From: an uncultured Prolixibacteraceae bacterium
Lineage (GTDB): Bacteria; Bacteroidota; Bacteroidia; Bacteroidales; Prolixibacteraceae
Direction: 5' to 3'
NCBI GenBank assembly: GCA_903834475.1
Contig: CAILJH010000044.1
Coordinates: 1 to 32,405 of the forward strand
DNA: 32,405 bases
Below the pieces are notes generated by a model. It worked only from the letters and a program-made list of their open reading frames with translations. It did not search any database and was not told the origin of the DNA. The translations under genes were made by a program, and so were the position numbers. Position 1 is the first letter of the stretch; each line of letters starts with the position of its first letter. Shown here piece after piece: positions 7,183 through 15,157 of the stretch.

Positions 7183-9639
7183 CTAAAATTTTACCGTCAG
7201 TTTCAGATTTAATTTCCGCTGGGTCAGGTAATTCGGAACCCCGAACATATCGCCTGAATTATTGGAAACCCAAAAGTATGAAATCGTATTGTTGATTCCC
7301 AGCAGGTTAAATACTTCAAGGCTCAGCCACATATCGTGTATTGAATTGAGCGTTTTGTTTTTGTATTGTTTATGATCCTGATTGATCAGCACTTTTGAAA
7401 AACCCAAATCGATCCGGCGGTAGGGCGGAATGCGGAAAACATCCTGGTATGGTTGCGAGTTGGGTGGTCCGGTTGGAAGTCTCGAACCGTAAAAGGCCGT
7501 CATGTGCATCTTCCAGGTCGGATTTCCGGGGAAATAATCCTGAAAGAAAATACTGAAATTCATTTTCTGATCGGTTGGTCTGGGAATGTAGCCATGCCCG
7601 TCACCCAGAATATCCTGTTCAGTTTTCATGAGTGAAAGGCTTGCCCATGACTCTATTCCGCTTACAAATTCACCATTCACCTTCATGTCCCAACCTAAAG
7701 TGTAGCCTTTTGCCTGAAGTTCGGGCAAATACCTGATCCGTACATTGTCAATCTGATAAGGAATCAGGTTCGACATGTATTTATAGTACATTTCGGAAGT
7801 GAATTTGAAAGGACGGTCCCATGCCCTGAAGATATAGTCAGAGCCCAAAACCAACTGAGTCGATCGCTGAGCTTTGGTACCGGGATAAATCAATCCATTT
7901 CGGTCTTTGAGTTCCTTGTAAAACGGCGCCTGATCATAAATTCCTCCGGAAAGATGAAATACAAAATTGGTATTCCAGTCCGGATAATACCTCAGGGTGC
8001 CTCTCGGACTCAGCAAAAACTCTTCGGAATATGTCCAGTATTGCGAACGGATTCCGGCTGTAGCATACAAAGAGCCTTTGCTGATTGGTATCTGGTAGGT
8101 ATCCTGAACGAATCCAGACCAGCGAAATGAATTCATGCTGTATTTCGTAATGGTGGAGCTAAAAAGGTTGAGATTTAAAATTGCATTCGGATCGTACGGA
8201 ATGGACGGATCAAATTCAGTACGAGGTAAGGAATAGCCGGTTGAGTCGCGCAAAATCCATTCATTCATCCGGTCCTTAATCACTTCACCCGAAACTTTAA
8301 TTCCCCAATTTACCAGATGATTAGCCGAATTGAATGCCCCTTTATGTTCGAAACTGTACACATTTGCATTCAGGTAATTGCGGGCATGATTCAGGAAAGT
8401 GCCTACACCGATGTTCAGAACACTATCGCCCAGATTGGCAGATCCCAGATTTTTTTCCAGTTCGTTCAGGTAATATTGTCCCAGAATGTCATAGGTTTCC
8501 TCTTCTTTCGAGTTATAGGCTGAGGCTATGAATTTCATGTTCAACCGGCTTCCGGCATGGTAATTGGCAACCAGTGCTCCGGTAAGAGTAGCAAATTTAT
8601 CGACCTCCTGACCTTCGAAATAAACCGTAGCATTGTAAGCCTTGTTGAATGTTCCGAAGCTTGTTTTTCGCGTTTGTGGAACGAAATTGTACTGGTTTTG
8701 CGCAAGGTTTCCCAGAAAAGAAACATCAAATTTCGGATTGAATTTGTAAGTCAGATAGGTTTGAATATCGATAAAACGGGGATTATATTCACCCTTTGTG
8801 TCGAGCGTACCCAAGAGATATTTGTTTGTTTTATAGCGAACTCCGGTGATATGCGAGAATTTCTTGTTTTTGCTCTGACCTTCCAGTTCGAGTGAACCTC
8901 CCAGAAGACTTGCGGAGGCACTTCCGGCGAATTCGGTTGGTTTGCGGTATTTGATGTCGAGTACCGACGACATTTTATCGCCGTATTTGGCATCAAAACC
9001 TCCGGCAGAGAATTCAATACCTGATACCATGTCGGAATTAATAAAACTCATTCCTTCCTGCTGTCCCGCACGAACCAGCATGGGCCGGTAAACTTCAATA
9101 TCGTTTACATAAACCAGATTCTCATCGAAATTTCCACCCCGGACTGAATACTGTGAACTCAATTCGTTGTTTGATGAAACTCCGGGTAATGTTTTAATCA
9201 GGGCTTCAACACCGCCGGTTCCAGCATCAGTCATGCCGTTCAGGTATTTTGCTTCAATCTGGTTCATGTTGGTTTTATTCCGCTTCATCTGGGTAACCCG
9301 GACTTCATCAATCTCTTGAGTGATCTGCTGAAGGGTGACGTTCATTTCAAGCCGCTGTTCTTCGCTGGCGGTGATTGTTTTTTCAACCGACCCATAGCCA
9401 ATGATGGAATAAACCATGACCACCTTTTTCTTTGCCGGAATTCGTAAAAGGTATTCGCCATTGCGGTTCGATACCGTTCCGATGGAAGAGTTTTTTAATG
9501 AGATATTGGCCAGTTCGACAGGTTTTCCGGTTTCGTCGTTCACTTTCCCGAATAGAGTGGCGTTGTTGCTTTGTGCGAATAAGTTTGCAGAATATAGAAA
9601 TAGTGCGGTAGCGATTAAAAGCGAATGGATTGACCTCAT
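7183..9639 (-). CDS. TonB-dependent outer-membrane receptor
   Basis: 818 residues. A signal peptide (about 1-22, ending LFAQ) is followed by a carboxypeptidase-regulatory-like beta-sandwich (about 27-110, ATLFGKVNDETGKPVELANIS). A plug domain (about 130-245) includes the LPGVSSNNELSSQYSVRGGN and VYVNDIEVYRP segments. A 22-strand-type barrel region ends in the C-terminal aromatic LKLTVKF. There is no SusD partner and no TonB-box-adjacent sigma/anti-sigma gene, so a polysaccharide-utilisation role is not indicated; siderophore, cofactor or peptide uptake is possible. PhzF follows 4 bp downstream. A -7-like box at 9644-9651 lies almost on the start codon. Confidence 0.95.
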   Translation of the reverse strand: MRSIHSLLIATALFLYSANLFAQSNNATLFGKVNDETGKPVELANISLKNSSIGTVSNRNGEYLLRIPAKKKVVMVYSIIGYGSVEKTITASEEQRLEMNVTLQQITQEIDEVRVTQMKRNKTNMNQIEAKYLNGMTDAGTGGVEALIKTLPGVSSNNELSSQYSVRGGNFDENLVYVNDIEVYRPMLVRAGQQEGMSFINSDMVSGIEFSAGGFDAKYGDKMSSVLDIKYRKPTEFAGSASASLLGGSLELEGQSKNKKFSHITGVRYKTNKYLLGTLDTKGEYNPRFIDIQTYLTYKFNPKFDVSFLGNLAQNQYNFVPQTRKTSFGTFNKAYNATVYFEGQEVDKFATLTGALVANYHAGSRLNMKFIASAYNSKEEETYDILGQYYLNELEKNLGSANLGDSVLNIGVGTFLNHARNYLNANVYSFEHKGAFNSANHLVNWGIKVSGEVIKDRMNEWILRDSTGYSLPRTEFDPSIPYDPNAILNLNLFSSTITKYSMNSFRWSGFVQDTYQIPISKGSLYATAGIRSQYWTYSEEFLLSPRGTLRYYPDWNTNFVFHLSGGIYDQAPFYKELKDRNGLIYPGTKAQRSTQLVLGSDYIFRAWDRPFKFTSEMYYKYMSNLIPYQIDNVRIRYLPELQAKGYTLGWDMKVNGEFVSGIESWASLSLMKTEQDILGDGHGYIPRPTDQKMNFSIFFQDYFPGNPTWKMHMTAFYGSRLPTGPPNSQPYQDVFRIPPYRRIDLGFSKVLINQDHKQYKNKTLNSIHDMWLSLEVFNLLGINNTISYFWVSNNSGDMFGVPNYLTQRKLNLKLTVKF

Positions 9640-9643
9640 GCGG

Positions 9644-9651
9644 CAAAAATA
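9644..9651 (-). promoter_or_regulatory. TAnnTTTG box immediately upstream of the TonB receptor start
   Basis: TATTTTTG on the minus strand, an exact -7 consensus match, ends 5 nt before the ATG at 9639. If used, transcription would start at or within the start codon, giving a leaderless mRNA. The box may be fortuitous in this A/T-rich sequence. Confidence 0.3.
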
Positions 9652-9726
9652 ATATTTCTATATTATAAACTGTTCAGAGCCTGATTAATTGTTTCAGACG
9701 AGGTGTTTTTGTTAAGCTTGAATCAT

Positions 9727-10035
9727 CTCCGAAAAGTCTTTTTTTGCCACAAAGGCTCTAAGACTCTAAGTTTCATAAAGGTTGAGACCACTCCGAAAAG
9801 TCTTTTTTTGCCACCAAAACACGAAACCACGAAATCTCACCAAAATAAATCTATTGAAATTCAGCATTTTGTGCAATTTGGAGACTTGGAGATTTGGTGG
9901 CGTTTTTTATTTTTTGACTTTTCGGAGTTGACTCAAGGTTAAAATATTTAATTACAGTGTTTTGTGAATCTTTGCGTCCTGGTGTCTTTTTGGCATTTCT
10001 TTGTTTTAAGGTTTTCGGAGGGGACTCACCTTTCA
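9727..10035. repeat. Dispersed repeats filling a 413-bp intergenic region
   Basis: No gene is visible between 9640 and 10052. A 24-bp exact direct repeat occurs at 9727-9750 and 9791-9814 (core GTCTTTTTTTGCCAC), 64 bp apart. Downstream, TTGTGAATCTTTGCGTCC...GTCTTTTTGGCA (about 9960-9992) and TTTTCGGAGGGGACTC (10013-10028) are rough inverted counterparts of the left copies. The whole forms a large imperfect inverted repeat of the TTTGCCAC-type dispersed family; a related pair lies at 10806-10900. Confidence 0.65.
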
Positions 10036-10052
10036 ATCGGAAAACTTATCAC

Positions 10053-10757
10053 TTAAAATTCGTTCAATAAATTCAAGGTGTGGCAGGCCACCACGCCTGC
10101 AGTTTCGGTACGAAGACGACTTTCTCCCAGACTAACCGCCTCGAATCCTGATTTTAGCGCCAATTCTATCTCTTCAGGCGAAAAATCACCCTCCGGTCCG
10201 ATCAGAATCAGGTAGTTCTGATTCTGAACAATCCGGTTTTTGAGTAATTCGCGGCCTTGTTCTTCGCAGTGCGCAATGAATTTCTGTCCTTCAAAAGGTT
10301 GCCTGATCAGCTCGCTCAGTTTAGTCAACGGATCCAGTTGTGGCAAGTATGCTTTTAACGATTGTTTCATGGCCGAAACCATCACCTTTTCAAGTCGCTC
10401 CGGTTTAATTTCCTTCCGTTCGGAATGTTGACAAAGTATTGGAATCACCCTGTTGATGCCTATTTCAGTGGCTTTTTCCAGAAACCATTCCATGCGTTCG
10501 ATATTTTTTGTGGGTGCAATGGCGATTTGAATCTGAAATTTCCGGAACCCAAAATTTAATTCCGATTGGATCACTTTCACTGTGCATCTTTTGGGATTTG
10601 GGTCGGTTATTTCAGCGTTAAAACAGCCGCCAAGTCCATCAACCAGCATAATCTGGTCGCCTTTTCCGAGCCGTAAAACCCGGACACAATGCTTCGATTC
10701 GTCTTCGCTGAGCGTGTAATTGTTTCCTGAAATATCGGGTGTGTAGAAAATGTGCAT
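10053..10757 (-). CDS. rsmE: 16S rRNA (uracil1498-N3)-methyltransferase
   Basis: 234 residues, normal for RsmE, which methylates U1498 of 16S rRNA in the decoding region using S-adenosylmethionine. The N-terminal PUA-like domain (1-70) contains the HCVRVLRLGKGD motif. The SPOUT methyltransferase domain follows, with EKATEIGINRVIPI, the knot loops LIGPEGDFSPEE and the closing SLGESRLRTETAG. All family motifs are intact. It is apparently a single-gene unit, separated from the upstream phosphatase gene by an inverted repeat. Confidence 0.96.
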   Translation of the reverse strand: MHIFYTPDISGNNYTLSEDESKHCVRVLRLGKGDQIMLVDGLGGCFNAEITDPNPKRCTVKVIQSELNFGFRKFQIQIAIAPTKNIERMEWFLEKATEIGINRVIPILCQHSERKEIKPERLEKVMVSAMKQSLKAYLPQLDPLTKLSELIRQPFEGQKFIAHCEEQGRELLKNRIVQNQNYLILIGPEGDFSPEEIELALKSGFEAVSLGESRLRTETAGVVACHTLNLLNEF

Positions 10758-10805
10758 CTGTTTCGAAAGAGTAATTTAAAGATTAAAGTTGAACCGATAG
10801 TGTTT

Positions 10806-10900
10806 TTTGCCACCAACACACTAAATCACCAAACTCCACCAAAATGAACAGGCTTAATAACCTGTTTTTGTGATGTTTGGTGTCTTGGTGCTTTTGTGGC
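10806..10900. repeat. Long imperfect inverted repeat between rsmE and the SixA-like gene
   Basis: Left arm starts TTTTGCCACCAACACAC, right arm ends CTTTTGTGGC. The centre is a perfect hairpin AACAGG-N8-CCTGTT (10847-10866). The right arm touches the stop codon of the phosphatase gene, so the structure could end that transcript, but there is no long U-run. It belongs to the same TTTGCCAC-type family as 9727-10035. Confidence 0.6.
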
Positions 10901-11391
10901 TACACCGATTTTGGTGTAAACTGAAAGGCAACTTGTCCGGCCCGTGCCGAAACATCCCTCCATTTGTCAACTTCAAAATCCATGACAACCGTTGCGCATG
11001 TAGGCATATCCGATAGAAATCCGTTGACCAGGTTGTACACCAGTGAATGAACCGTTGGATTGTGCCCAAAAACGAAAACCGTTTGAACCTCATTCGGCAA
11101 TTCATGAAGCAGTTCAATAAAATGATGTGTTGTCAGCCCTTCGTATAAAACTTGTTCCTGATGAATGGAATCGGCTGGAATTCCCAGATTCTGAGAATAG
11201 ATGGAAGCTGTGTGCATCGTCCGCGTGGCAGGACTTGCGATAACCATTTCAGGAAATACGCCCAGTTCTTTGAGTCGCAGACTTATTTTTTCAGCATCCG
11301 AGATTCCCCGGTCAGTCAAATCCCGGTGAAAATCATCGTCGTAACCAAAAGGATCTGATTTTGCATGTCTGACAATTACTACCCGTTTCAT
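10900..11391 (-). CDS. SixA-type histidine phosphatase
   Basis: 163-residue protein of the histidine-phosphatase (RHG) superfamily. The phosphoacceptor motif is V-R8-H9-A-K-S. The second arginine is in SPATRT (R57), an acid candidate is E84 and the second histidine is in FGH110NPTV. The short form without extra domains is like SixA, which removes phosphate from phosphohistidine proteins. The actual substrate in this organism is unknown. It diverges from the phosphodiesterase gene across a 59-bp A/T-rich spacer that must contain both promoters. Confidence 0.9.
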   Translation of the reverse strand: MKRVVIVRHAKSDPFGYDDDFHRDLTDRGISDAEKISLRLKELGVFPEMVIASPATRTMHTASIYSQNLGIPADSIHQEQVLYEGLTTHHFIELLHELPNEVQTVFVFGHNPTVHSLVYNLVNGFLSDMPTCATVVMDFEVDKWRDVSARAGQVAFQFTPKSV

Positions 11392-11450
11392 AGTTCGATG
11401 TTTTTCTGTAAAATTAATCTATTTTTAGCTTTCCTGAACAAAATTTTCAA

Positions 11451-11960
11451 ATGAAGCGAATCGGCTTATTATCAGATACCCACGGAATGTTGAGTCCACG
11501 GATTTTTAAATTCTTCGAACCGGTCGACGAAATATGGCATGCAGGCGATATCGGCAACGCCGAAACTGCCGATCGGCTTTCGGCATTCAAACCGCTGAGG
11601 GCAGTGCACGGAAATATCGACGATCATGTTCTGAGGCGGATGTTTCCGCCTGATATGCGTTTTTTCTGTGAAGAAGTTGATGTTTTAATAACCCACATTG
11701 GCGGATATCCCGGAAAGTATGAGGCCCGTGTCCGGAACCTGTTCCATATAAAATCTCCCCAACTTTTTATATGCGGCCACTCCCATATTCTGAAAGTTAT
11801 TTTCGATCCGAAATACAATTTGCTTCACGTCAATCCGGGTGCAGCCGGAAACAAAGGTATTCACCGGGTTTGCACAGCTGTTCGGTTTGTAATCAATGGG
11901 AAGGATATCAAGGACATGGAAGTGCTGGAATTTGAACGGAATATTTTTCATGAAGAATAA
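11451..11960 (+). CDS. YfcE/MJ0936-type metallophosphoesterase
   Basis: 169 residues. The five metal-binding blocks of calcineurin-like phosphoesterases are present in order: S-D9-T-H11-G, G-D33-I, G-N55-I-D, T-H82 and G-H110-S-H112. Size and motif spacing fit the YfcE/MJ0936 phosphodiesterase subfamily, which cleaves phosphodiester model substrates with two divalent metals; the natural substrate is not known. There is no signal peptide, so it is cytoplasmic. It is transcribed away from the SixA-like gene and followed by 271 bp without a gene. Confidence 0.92.
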   Translation: MKRIGLLSDTHGMLSPRIFKFFEPVDEIWHAGDIGNAETADRLSAFKPLRAVHGNIDDHVLRRMFPPDMRFFCEEVDVLITHIGGYPGKYEARVRNLFHIKSPQLFICGHSHILKVIFDPKYNLLHVNPGAAGNKGIHRVCTAVRFVINGKDIKDMEVLEFERNIFHEE

Positions 11961-12207
11961 GATGAAAGGAAATACGATTCAGCCTAAGGTAGTAGGTGAA
12001 GTTCTACAATCTTAACCTTTTGATTTTTGATTTGTAATCGAAGTCTTTAAAGTGTTTCAATGCTTTGTTGACTTGAATTCAGATTCTGTCTTTCTGGGAT
12101 TCAGTGGTTAAAACCTGCTATGTCTCGTCTTTAAATGTCAAGTTGATGCAATTTGACTCTCTATCTTGAAACGCTTAACCAGTTGATTGAACATTTGATT
12201 AGACATT

Positions 12208-12232
12208 TTCGTTTCCATCAAAAAGAAACGAA
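12208..12232 (+). promoter_or_regulatory. Hairpin abutting the start codon of the CDICGC-protein gene
   Basis: TTCGTTTC (12208-12215) and GAAACGAA (12225-12232) form an 8-bp perfect stem with a 9-nt loop. The last paired base is the A of the ATG at 12232, so the stem would hold the ribosome entry region. Whether it regulates translation is inference. The rest of 11961-12207 shows no recognised feature beyond a 15-bp direct repeat noted separately. Confidence 0.45.
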
Positions 12233-13131
12233 TGAGAAGATTCATTTTTGTATTTCTGCTAGTAATTTCAGTTCAACAACTTTTCGCCTGTGACATTTGC
12301 GGTTGCAGTTCAGGTAACCTTTTCCTGGGACCTGTTCTAATATTCAATAAACACTTTATCGGAATTCGTTATTCATTTCGGAGTTACAGTACCGTACTTA
12401 AAGATGACAACAACCAGTTCAGCAACGATTTTTATCAGACGACTGAACTATGGGGCGGTTTCAAAATCAAAAATAAATTTCAGGTATTGGGTTTTGTTCC
12501 TTTCAACATCAATCACTCAAATACTGATGATGGAATTAAATCAAATAACGGGTTTGGCGATATGACGGTATTAGGGAATTATAACTTATTCAACAAAATG
12601 TCATTGAATAAAGATACCATGACTGTCGGTCAGCAATTATGGATCGGTGCCGGAGTAAAACTACCGACCGGACATTTTTCAGTTGAATCAAGTGAAATTG
12701 TGTCATCAGCCAACAGTCAGGCAGGTTCAGGAAGTTTAGATTTTTTGCTGACAGCTTCTTATTCTCTTGTTATTGACAGTTGGGGGCTATCAAGCAGCAT
12801 CAATTATAAAATCAATCAGTCTGCGTCTGACTTCAGATTTGGAAATCGTTTTACTGCAAATGCCTTTACTTTTCGGTCATTTCAATCCGGAAAAGTCTTG
12901 TTTAGTCCAAATGTTGGGCTTCTTTATGAAAACTTAAATCCAAACGAACTCTCAAAAACAAAAATCAAAAGTACAGGCGGGTATGATTTATTAGCTGCAA
13001 TTGGTTTAGAAACAGTGTTTGATAGAATCAACATTGGTTTCAGCACACAACTTCCTTTGGTATCAAATCTTTCTGATGGACAAACAAAAATAAATATGAG
13101 AGGAATGCTGCATTTGACCTATGCATTTTAA
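12232..13131 (+). CDS. Outer-membrane protein with N-terminal CDICGC motif (transporter-like family)
   Basis: 299 residues. A hydrophobic export signal (about 1-19) ends LFAC, which can be read as a weak lipobox or as a signal-peptidase I site just before the cysteine-rich motif C-D-I-C-G-C-S-S-G. The rest is rich in alternating amphipathic strands (GIRYSFRSYST, WIGAGVKLPTGHF, INMRGMLHLTYAF) and ends in an aromatic residue, so a small outer-membrane barrel is likely. I recognise this layout as a conserved Bacteroidota family usually labelled transporter. The clustered cysteines suggest metal or redox binding, which is inference. The locus is flanked by a 15-bp direct repeat. Confidence 0.7.
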   Translation: MRRFIFVFLLVISVQQLFACDICGCSSGNLFLGPVLIFNKHFIGIRYSFRSYSTVLKDDNNQFSNDFYQTTELWGGFKIKNKFQVLGFVPFNINHSNTDDGIKSNNGFGDMTVLGNYNLFNKMSLNKDTMTVGQQLWIGAGVKLPTGHFSVESSEIVSSANSQAGSGSLDFLLTASYSLVIDSWGLSSSINYKINQSASDFRFGNRFTANAFTFRSFQSGKVLFSPNVGLLYENLNPNELSKTKIKSTGGYDLLAAIGLETVFDRINIGFSTQLPLVSNLSDGQTKINMRGMLHLTYAF

Positions 13132-13375
13132 ATCGTTTTTACCAAAATTCTGAAAGAGAAGCATACCACAGCGTACTCCCACATAAGCCGGGTTTCGGTA
13201 CTTTGTTGACAGGAAATTAGTCCCGAGAGCTATCAGGATGAAAGGAAATACTTCGGAAGAAATTTGTCTGAATAATACCGTACTTTATTCAGCGGAACGT
13301 TTTAGCCTATGCCAAATCACCCGTTCACCATCCCATGCAATTGTTACTGACAGCATTTTTTCGTAAATTAGCTGT

Positions 13376-13540
13376 ATGAAAAAAATAGATGTAGATGTGG
13401 ACTTTATTGGTGGAGAAGGTCCCTTAACTGAATCCGAGGAAAAAGCACTTCGCGAATTCTTTAGACAGAGCAAAGAAGCTTCAACTAAGTCTGGCAATAA
13501 AAGACCCAAGCCAGTCAAACGTCCAAATGTTACTGCCTGA
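13376..13540 (+). CDS. Small conserved-looking protein of unknown function
   Basis: A 54-codon frame from ATG to TGA. The protein begins MKKIDVDVDFIGGEGPLTES, followed by an acidic helix (EEKALREFFRQ) and a basic proline/lysine tail (KRPKPVKRP). The sharp acidic-to-basic layout and the IGGEGPLT motif look like a real small protein; I have a loose recollection of similar short Bacteroidota proteins but assign no function. The only longer frame here, on the other strand, is low-complexity and less convincing. The flanks 13132-13375 and 13541-13832 contain no other gene; the latter has a small hairpin GGTGAAG-N9-CTTCACC (13622-13644). Confidence 0.6.
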   Translation: MKKIDVDVDFIGGEGPLTESEEKALREFFRQSKEASTKSGNKRPKPVKRPNVTA

Positions 13541-13832
13541 TTTTTTTGATTGATAGAGTCACTGTCTTCAACGAAAAACTAATCCTGCCATTCAGAAAAT
13601 GAACAACCGAATGCAGTAGCTGGTGAAGTTTTGCAATCTTCACCGTTTGTTTTAAGATATTTAATCCAGTTTTATTTAGGGTTTAATTGCTTCTTTGAAA
13701 GTAATTTAGCCATGAGTCGGGAAAACAAAAAGCTTCCGAAAAACATACTTCTTCTACTATTCCGCAGACCCAAAAACTTCCCTTTTTCAACTTTTTCCCT
13801 GCCTGTCTGTTTTGAAGAGAAAATAAATATTT

Positions 13833-14420
13833 ATGACAAAATTTCTTTTCATTTTAATTCTATCAGGTATGACACAAATAAGTTCAGGACAGACCGAAAC
13901 TGCAACCTTCGGAGGTGGTTGTTTCTGGTGTACCGAGGCCATTTTCAAGAGTTTAAAAGGCGTTGAAACAGTTGAGTCGGGCTATTCAGGCGGAAAGTTG
14001 AAGAATCCAACGTACAAGGAAGTTTGCACCGGCGAAACCGGTCATGCTGAAGTCATTCAAATTACTTTCGATCCGAAAGTGATTGGTTTCCGCGAATTGC
14101 TCGAGGTTTTTTGGGAAACACACGATCCGACTTCCCTGAATCAACAGGGTGCCGACCGGGGAACGCAGTACCGTTCAGTGGTTTTTTATCATTCTCCGGA
14201 ACAAAAGGAAACAGCAGAAAAATACAAGGCCGAACTAAACAAGGAAAATGTTTTCGGCAAGCCGGTGGTCACCGAGATTACGGCTTTCGATAAGTTCTAC
14301 ACGGCTGAGAGCTATCATCAGGATTACTTCGCAAACAACCGTTCGCAAGGGTATTGCCAGTTTGTAATCGTTCCGAAACTCGAAAAATTTAAAAAGATTT
14401 TCAAAGACAAACTCAAATAA
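13833..14420 (+). CDS. msrA: Peptide methionine sulfoxide reductase A, secreted form
   Basis: 195 residues. MsrA reduces methionine-S-sulfoxide in proteins, using the catalytic cysteine of G-G-G-C30-F-W-C33. Further family motifs GYSGG, EVCTGETGHAEV, DPTSLNQQGADRGTQYRS and ESYHQDYF are intact. The first 19 residues are a signal-like hydrophobic segment ending SSG-Q, so unlike cytoplasmic MsrA this enzyme should be exported to the periplasm. A resolving cysteine candidate lies in SQGYCQF. The neighbouring gene, 7 bp downstream, is also exported, suggesting an envelope oxidative-damage function for the pair. Confidence 0.95.
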   Translation: MTKFLFILILSGMTQISSGQTETATFGGGCFWCTEAIFKSLKGVETVESGYSGGKLKNPTYKEVCTGETGHAEVIQITFDPKVIGFRELLEVFWETHDPTSLNQQGADRGTQYRSVVFYHSPEQKETAEKYKAELNKENVFGKPVVTEITAFDKFYTAESYHQDYFANNRSQGYCQFVIVPKLEKFKKIFKDKLK

Positions 14421-14427
14421 TCAATCG

Positions 14428-14829
14428 GTGAGAAATTCATTTATTCTCTTGATATTCCTTTCTTTAGTGGCTTCAATTGGTGCAAATGCTCAACGGGAAG
14501 TGAAAATACCGGGAGATTCCACGAAGGTACTGAAACGGTATGTTTTTATGTTTCTGAATGAAGGTCTGAAACGAGATCAGGATTCGGCAACATTGGTCCG
14601 GATTCAGGAAGGGCATATGAAACATATCGGCGAAATGGCCCAAACCGGTCAGATGGTGGTTGCGGGGCCGTTCGAAGACGGAGGGAAATATCGCGGAATC
14701 CTGATTTTTGATGTGGATTCGATTTCTCAGGCAATCCGCATGGAATCAACCGATCCGGGAGTGCTTTCAGGTCGTTTCGAAATGCAGGCTTTTTTCTGGT
14801 GGACAACGAAGGGAAGCAAACTGCCGTAA
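14428..14829 (+). CDS. Exported YciI-like (YCII domain) protein
   Basis: 133 residues starting at GTG; no better in-frame ATG exists before the domain, and the GTG start yields a clean signal peptide (about 1-22, ending ANAQ). The mature part is a single ferredoxin-like YCII domain: the segment YVFMFLNEG, a central histidine in EGHMKHIGEMAQTGQMVVAGPF, and FDVDSISQAIRMESTDPGV. YciI-type proteins are small and mostly of unknown reaction, with a proposed His-Asp active site. It is probably co-transcribed with msrA, 7 bp upstream. Confidence 0.85.
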   Translation: MRNSFILLIFLSLVASIGANAQREVKIPGDSTKVLKRYVFMFLNEGLKRDQDSATLVRIQEGHMKHIGEMAQTGQMVVAGPFEDGGKYRGILIFDVDSISQAIRMESTDPGVLSGRFEMQAFFWWTTKGSKLP

Positions 14830-14874
14830 GATTTGCTGGTTCTATATTTTAGATTTTTTTTAGTGACTGTTAAA

Positions 14875-14995
14875 TTTCCCGTAGGGAAAATATATGGGTA
14901 GAAAAGTAGCCATTTACAGACTCATTTTGTCCCGTACGGGACAAAAGATTATCAAAATCATTCTTTTCCTACCCACGTTTTGTTCCTAACGGAAC
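14875..14995. repeat. Nested palindromic intergenic repeat
   Basis: Four palindromic parts in order. TTTCCC-gta-GGGAAA lies at 14875-14889. TGGGTAGAAAA at 14895-14905 pairs imperfectly with TTTTCCTACCCA at 14964-14975. A perfect 22-bp palindrome lies at 14925-14946 (half-site TTTTGTCCCGT). GTTCC-taac-GGAAC lies at 14982-14995. The layout resembles REP-type elements common between Bacteroidota genes. No transposase is near. Confidence 0.75.
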
Positions 14996-15028
14996 GATAA
15001 AATAAAAATTAAACAGTTTTTTACAATA

Positions 15029-15115
15029 GTCATTGGTTGTCATTCATAGTCATTACTTGTAGTACTCAACAAGTAATGACTATGAATGACGTGAAACAAA
15101 TGACAATTAATGACT
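15029..15115. repeat. 22-bp perfect inverted repeat built from 10-nt GTCATT units
   Basis: Perfect 22-bp arms at 15039-15060 and 15069-15090 enclose an 8-nt loop. On the left, GTCATT recurs three times at exactly 10-nt intervals (15029, 15039, 15049). On the right, AATGAC recurs four times with 10, 14 and 10 nt steps. It lies between two convergent genes and could stop transcription from both sides, though there is no U-run. Confidence 0.75.
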
Positions 15116-15157
15116 TCAATTCACTTCGATTGATATTCTGATACAGGACAATGTCAA

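Noticed and set aside
13364-13371. TAAATTAG as a promoter for the 54-residue gene
   Set aside because: Only seven of eight consensus bases and too close to the ATG for a normal leader.
13285-13518. 77-codon minus-strand frame
   Set aside because: It is antisense to the more convincing 54-residue plus-strand gene and has no recognisable domain or composition.
13631-13966. 111-codon plus-strand frame overlapping the start of msrA
   Set aside because: It overlaps msrA in another frame and is lysine/phenylalanine-rich, typical of translated A/T-rich spacer.
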